This document shows, one piece after another, positions 14,844 to 18,039 of a stretch of DNA of 18,039 bases (positions are counted from its first letter, which is position 1; every line of letters begins with the position of its first letter). The notes under the pieces were generated by a model. It saw nothing but the letters and a program-made list of their open reading frames with translations. It was not told where the DNA came from and did not search any database. Origin of the DNA: an uncultured Campylobacteraceae bacterium (GTDB taxonomy: Bacteria; Campylobacterota; Campylobacteria; Campylobacterales; Arcobacteraceae); contig CAJXPH010000024.1 of NCBI GenBank assembly GCA_913057765.1, positions 1-18,039 on the forward strand, read 5' to 3'. Position numbers and translations under genes: made by a program.

Positions 14844-15227
14844 TTACTCTTTTTGATTAAATTCATAAGGTATTTCATTTAATAAGTCTGTTATTTCAAG
14901 GATACGAGAGATTAAGGAATCTCTTTGCCTTAAACCATACAGAACTATAAAAATAAAAATAGAAAGTACAAAAAATACACTATATAAAATAATGTCAAAA
15001 TATAGAGTATTATCTTCTGAAATAATATAATTATTAAAAATAGAAAGATTTAATATTTCACTATTTGTACTATTTATTATATTAAATAAATAAAAGAATA
15101 TAAGGGCAAATATAAATATAAAAAGAAACCTCAAAAGCTTTTGTATAAAAAGATCATTCTTTTCTAAATCTCTATTAAGCGATGTATATTCGTTGAGCAA
15201 AGACTCTTCTGACATTATTTTATCCAT
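14844..15227 (-). CDS. Uncharacterised membrane protein with two transmembrane helices
   Basis: A 127-residue protein. An acidic N-terminal helix (about 1-28) is followed by a hydrophobic helix (about 32-52), a 25-residue polar loop with NSTNSEILNLSIFNNYIISEDNT, a second hydrophobic helix (about 78-97) and a charged C-terminal tail from about 98. Both termini would be cytoplasmic if the Arg/Lys-rich flanks obey the positive-inside rule. I do not recognise a family. The start at 15225-15227 is not certain: its ribosome binding site is weak, and an ATG four codons later (15213-15215) is possible. The gene converges on the acyltransferase candidate, leaving only 9 bases between stops. The TGTGAC direct repeat lies upstream of it, oriented towards it, suggesting co-regulation with the acyltransferase. 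Confidence 0.75.
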   Translation of the reverse strand: MDKIMSEESLLNEYTSLNRDLEKNDLFIQKLLRFLFIFIFALIFFYLFNIINSTNSEILNLSIFNNYIISEDNTLYFDIILYSVFFVLSIFIFIVLYGLRQRDSLISRILEITDLLNEIPYEFNQKE

Positions 15228-15241
15228 TTTCTAAATTATTT

Positions 15242-15281
15242 ATTATAATAATAACTTATTCGTGTCACAGCTAGCGTCACA
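15242..15281 (-). promoter_or_regulatory. Second TGTGAC direct-repeat operator with promoter
   Basis: On the minus strand TGTGAC occurs at 15281-15276 and 15269-15264, again with a 12-base period; the spacer is GCTAGC. The TGTGACGCTA context is shared with the site at 14032. A TATAAT (15247-15242) and a TATTAT (15253-15248) lie downstream on the minus strand and could be the -10 of the two-helix membrane protein gene. The site is also 59 bases upstream of the -10 of the second regulator on the plus strand. Confidence 0.55.
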
Positions 15282-15339
15282 AAATTAGTTTATTCTTTTT
15301 AATTTACAAGAATTGATAATAATATTATTAATTTTTGTG

Positions 15340-15345
15340 TACAAT
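15340..15345 (+). promoter_or_regulatory. Possible -10 of the second response regulator gene
   Basis: TACAAT at 15340-15345, preceded by TGTG, would start transcription near 15352. It would fall inside a reading frame begun at TTG 15335 and so supports the ATG at 15380. Confidence 0.4.
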
Positions 15346-15379
15346 ACAAGAAATAATAAAAAGTGATATTTTAATAAAA

Positions 15380-16075
15380 ATGAATAAAACAAAAATACTA
15401 ATTGTCGAAGATGAAATAATTGTAGCATTAGACATTAAAAATACAATAATAAAATTAGGCTTTCAAGTTACAAATACTGTAACAAATAATATTGATGCAA
15501 TAAATAGTGTAAAAGAAGAGACTCCAGATATAATTCTCATGGATATCAATCTAGAAAATAGTAAAAGTGGAATTGAGACTGCTATTGATATTCAAAGAAT
15601 AAAAGATATCCCAATAATTTATTTAACTGCATATTCTGATGATGTAACTATAACAAAGGCCATAAAAACTAACCCTATTGGTTATTTATTAAAACCTTTT
15701 AAAAGAGAAGAATTAAAATCAACTATTATGTTAGGGTTATACAAAATAGGTAAGAAAGAACAAAGTGCAATAAATAACAATTGTGTACCTATTGGCTCAG
15801 AGTATTACTATGATTCAATAAACAATAATCTATATTATAAAGATACACCTATTAAATTGAGTGTAAAAGAAAGACATCTTTTAAAGATCTTAATTGAAGG
15901 AAAAGGAAAAATAATTACTTTCGAAGAAATAGAATATAGTATCTGGCCAGAGAGTCCTATTTCAAATAGTACTTTAAGAACTCTTATTTATAGACTTAGG
16001 GTTAAATTAGAATATAAGTTTATTGAAACTATTCCAGCTTTTGGGTGTAAACTAACTCCAACTTATCAATTATAA
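15380..16075 (+). CDS. OmpR-type response regulator, paralogue of the one at 13297
   Basis: A 231-residue regulator from the ATG at 15380; an in-frame TTG 45 bases upstream is rejected because a -10 element overlaps it and the receiver fold begins at KTKILIVEDE. The receiver has E10-D11, D55 (ILMDINL), T83 and the LLKPFKREELK block, then a winged helix domain ending LRTLIYRLRVKLEYKFIETIPAFGCKL. It aligns over its whole length without gaps in the receiver to the regulator at 13297-13986, about two-thirds identical by eye and nearly identical in the DNA-contact helix. A duplication is likely. No kinase gene is adjacent on the same strand, so it may be an orphan sharing the 7TMR-DISM kinase or competing for the TGTGAC sites. 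Confidence 0.9.
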   Translation: MNKTKILIVEDEIIVALDIKNTIIKLGFQVTNTVTNNIDAINSVKEETPDIILMDINLENSKSGIETAIDIQRIKDIPIIYLTAYSDDVTITKAIKTNPIGYLLKPFKREELKSTIMLGLYKIGKKEQSAINNNCVPIGSEYYYDSINNNLYYKDTPIKLSVKERHLLKILIEGKGKIITFEEIEYSIWPESPISNSTLRTLIYRLRVKLEYKFIETIPAFGCKLTPTYQL

Positions 16076-16112
16076 AATAAAAGACTAATTACATATAAAA
16101 AGTCCTTTATTT
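16075..16112. terminator. Hairpin between convergent regulator genes, likely two-way terminator
   Basis: AAATAAAAGACT (16075-16086) pairs with AGTCCTTTATTT (16101-16112) over 11 of 12 positions with one mismatch and a 14-base loop. It lies between the stops of the regulator genes ending at 16075 and 16120. Confidence 0.65.
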
Positions 16113-16119
16113 AAATGTT

Positions 16120-16809
16120 TTAAAAACTTAGTAAATATCCACTACCATAAATACTTTGAATAATATCAACAGGAAGTTTCCTTCTTAGCCTTTTTACAAG
16201 ATTTCTAATACTTGCATCATTTACATTATTAGATAATGCCTCATCCCATACATAAGAAGAGATATCAGAAGGTTTCACAATTTGATTTTTTTTATTTAAT
16301 AACAGTTCAAATAATATTCTTTCATTTTTTGTCAAATCAACAATCTTACTTTTATTAAAAAACATTCTTGTTCGTTTATCCCAATAGCAAGATTTTGAAA
16401 TGATAATTTTTTCATCTTCCTCATTAATTTTTTCATAAGCCAATTTTTTAATAGTATTTTCAATTACACTTTTAAATTCATTTCTATTAACAGGTTTAAT
16501 TAGATAATCAACAAGGTTTAATTTGACAGCCTCTAATAAAAACTCTTTATGGGAATGTGCACTTAATATGATAATAGGAGTTTTTTTATCTTCTTTTCTA
16601 ATAACTTTGATTAATTCTAAACCATTTAGTTTTTCCATTGTAATATCTAACAATAAAACATCTGGTTTTCTATCTTTATATATAGATAATGCTTCTTTAC
16701 CATTACTTGCTTCGTATATTTTTTCAAAATAATTCTCTAAATATAAAACATAATTCTTTCTAACATCTTTATCATCTTCTGCATATAAAACTGAGTAATA
16801 ATCTTTCAT
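16120..16809 (-). CDS. OmpR-type response regulator, partner of the adjacent kinase
   Basis: A 229-residue regulator. The receiver has E11-D12-D13, phospho-acceptor D55 (LLLDITM), S83 in ILSAHS and K105 (LIKPV). The C-terminal winged helix domain contains LTKNERILFELLLNKKNQIVKPSDISSYVW, then ASIRNLVKRLRRKLP and IIQSIYGSGYLLSF. It differs clearly from the two paralogues to its left in the recognition helix and receiver sequence (ITMEKLNGLELI type). Its ATG (16807-16809) overlaps the TGA of the kinase upstream in an ATGA, so the two are translationally coupled. Targets are not evident from the window. Confidence 0.93.
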   Translation of the reverse strand: MKDYYSVLYAEDDKDVRKNYVLYLENYFEKIYEASNGKEALSIYKDRKPDVLLLDITMEKLNGLELIKVIRKEDKKTPIIILSAHSHKEFLLEAVKLNLVDYLIKPVNRNEFKSVIENTIKKLAYEKINEEDEKIIISKSCYWDKRTRMFFNKSKIVDLTKNERILFELLLNKKNQIVKPSDISSYVWDEALSNNVNDASIRNLVKRLRRKLPVDIIQSIYGSGYLLSF

Positions 16810-17989
16810 TTTTCATAAACCTTTATTTTAAATCTACATCCATTTTTAGTGTTTTCAACACTAAGTTTTCCATTCATAGAATGTTCTATTATCATTTTTG
16901 CCATATATAAACCTGTTCCTGTTCCCTTATCTTTATGTTTAGTTGTAAAATAAGGTTCAAAAATTCTATCAATAATATCTTCATCAATTCCCCCTGCATT
17001 ATCTTCAATTATAATCATCTCATCAATGCAGATGACTATTTCAGGGTTTTCATGCTTTGTAGATATAAAAGCATCCTTTGCATTATTTAAAATAGATATT
17101 ATAGTTTGAATATATTCTCCTAAGAAACCTTCTATCATTATATCATTTACATTAAAAACTTTTATATGAATATTTAATCTATTAAAATTATAATTTATTA
17201 TACTAATAGCATCGTCTACTGCACTTGAGATTAAAAAAAGTTGTTTATCTTTTTCAGGATTAAAAAAGTTTCTAAAACTCTCAATGGTTTCAGACATATA
17301 TTTAGTTTGGTTTTCAATCTCAGTTAAATTTTTTTCTAAATTATTATCTATAATATTTTTCTTCATAAATATCGAATCCAATACTGCTACATTGGAATTG
17401 ATTGCATTTAGTGGTTGTCTCCATTGATGAGCAATATTATTTAACATCTCACCCATACTTGCTAATTTAGCCTGTTGAAATAGAAGTTTATCTTTTGCTC
17501 TATTTTTTCTTAATTCATGCCTTACCGCATTTTTTAAATCTCTGTTAACTTTCTTTAATAAAAACTGTCTGTACATGAAAGCTGCAAAAAATATCAACAT
17601 AACAATGATAATCTTTAAAATTAAACTATAATCTGTAGTCTTTTCATGCCCAATAGAAATCCAAGAGTTTTTAATCTCTCGTTTAGTCTTATCAGAGACT
17701 AAATTTATGGATTTATTTAAAATTGAAATTAAAATATTATTTCCTTTTTTAACACCTATACTTGCACCATGTTCTCTATCATCCAATCTATTCATAATCT
17801 TTAATTCAAAAGCATATTTATTTTGTATTCTATATGCTAAGGATGAAGAAACTCCAATATATCCATAGATTTCATTATCAATTAAGGCTTTTAATCCTTC
17901 ATTTGTTCCATTGAAGTCTTTTAGTTTTAAATACGGATATTTATTTATAATAAATTCCTTCATATTTTTCAAATTAGAATCTATACCAA
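16806..17989 (-). CDS. Sensor histidine kinase with periplasmic solute-binding-type sensor, 5' end missing
   Basis: The frame stays open upstream into the adapter at 17990, so this is a 3' fragment and the apparent TTG (17970-17972) or ATG (17961-17963) starts are not real. The residues before the membrane helix (GLKALIDNEIYGYIG, then the SIGVKKGNNILISILNKSIN and TKREIKNSWISI segments) match the C-terminal lobe of family 3 solute-binding domains used as kinase sensors. Numbering from 17972, a membrane helix (about 116-134) follows. HisKA has the phospho-acceptor H182 in AHQWRQPLNAI, a form common in Campylobacterota. The ATPase domain has N297 (ILNNAKDAF), DNAGGID (324-330), FEPYFTT and GTGTGL. 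It is coupled by ATGA overlap to the following regulator. The ligand is unknown. Confidence 0.92.
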
Positions 17990-18039
17990 CTGTCTCTTAT
18001 ACACATCTCCGAGCCCACGAGACCAGAGAGGATCTCGTA
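17990..18039 (-). other. Untrimmed Nextera i7 sequencing adapter (artefact)
   Basis: CTGTCTCTTATACACATCT (17990-18008) is the Tn5 mosaic end, followed by CCGAGCCCACGAGAC (18009-18023), the index CAGAGAGG (18024-18031) and ATCTCGTA (18032-18039), the start of the P7 sequence. It is the reverse complement of the block at 1-47. Confidence 0.98.

Noticed and set aside
15335..15379. TTG start adding 15 residues to the second regulator
   Set aside because: A TACAAT -10 element overlaps this segment and the receiver fold starts after the ATG at 15380.
1..18039. Terminal inverted repeats of a Tn5/IS50-like element
   Set aside because: The repeats are exact Nextera adapter and index sequence with P7 tails, and no transposase gene lies inside.

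Overview
The window is a complete assembled contig, not a slice of a chromosome. Both ends carry untrimmed Illumina Nextera i7 adapter in opposite orientation (1-47 and 17990-18039), so only about 48-17989 is genomic. The DNA is very AT-rich. The gene content points to a Campylobacterota bacterium, most likely the Arcobacter group (Arcobacteraceae). Supporting features are the short epsilon-type RecO, the adjacent thiL-truD pair, a small CheZ-like protein, a histidine kinase with an HQWRQPLN phospho-box, and the density of two-component genes. The genus is an inference; no marker such as 16S rRNA is present.

Layout. (a) 84-2651: a chemoreceptor with a periplasmic c-type heme motif (CxxCH) converges on a 119-residue CheZ-like phosphatase candidate. 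(b) 2745-4659: truD and thiL on the minus strand, an apparent two-gene housekeeping operon. (c) 4793-6715: superoxide reductase, an unlisted 50-residue membrane peptide gene behind a possible sigma-54 promoter, ppnP (minus) and recO. (d) 6761-11267: an 800-residue protein with a degenerate C-terminal GGDEF domain, a HDOD-domain protein and the ATPase YchF. (e) 11460-16075: the most interesting segment. It holds a 7TMR-DISM/HisKA_2 histidine kinase, its response regulator (no canonical start codon), a LuxI-like acyltransferase candidate, a two-helix membrane protein, and a second regulator paralogous to the first. (f) 16120-17989: an OmpR-type regulator and a kinase whose 5' end is cut off by the contig end.

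How segment (e) may work. The acyltransferase candidate keeps the R-x3-F, D-x2-D, R and E-x2-R pattern of autoinducer synthases. Its promoter region has a direct repeat, TGTGAC-N6-TGTGAC, positioned over the -35 region. The same repeat with the same 12-bp period stands upstream of the two-helix membrane protein gene, next to the second regulator. The two regulators have nearly identical DNA-binding domains of a type that binds direct repeats. Its ribosome binding site is also enclosed in a small hairpin. The hypothesis is a self-contained signal-sensing and signal-making regulon in a group for which I know of no characterised LuxI-type system. This is inference from sequence only.

Three of the four convergent pairs are separated by strong inverted repeats that may act in both directions; two of these perfect palindromes contain stop codons. 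I found no tRNA, rRNA, CRISPR array or insertion sequence.
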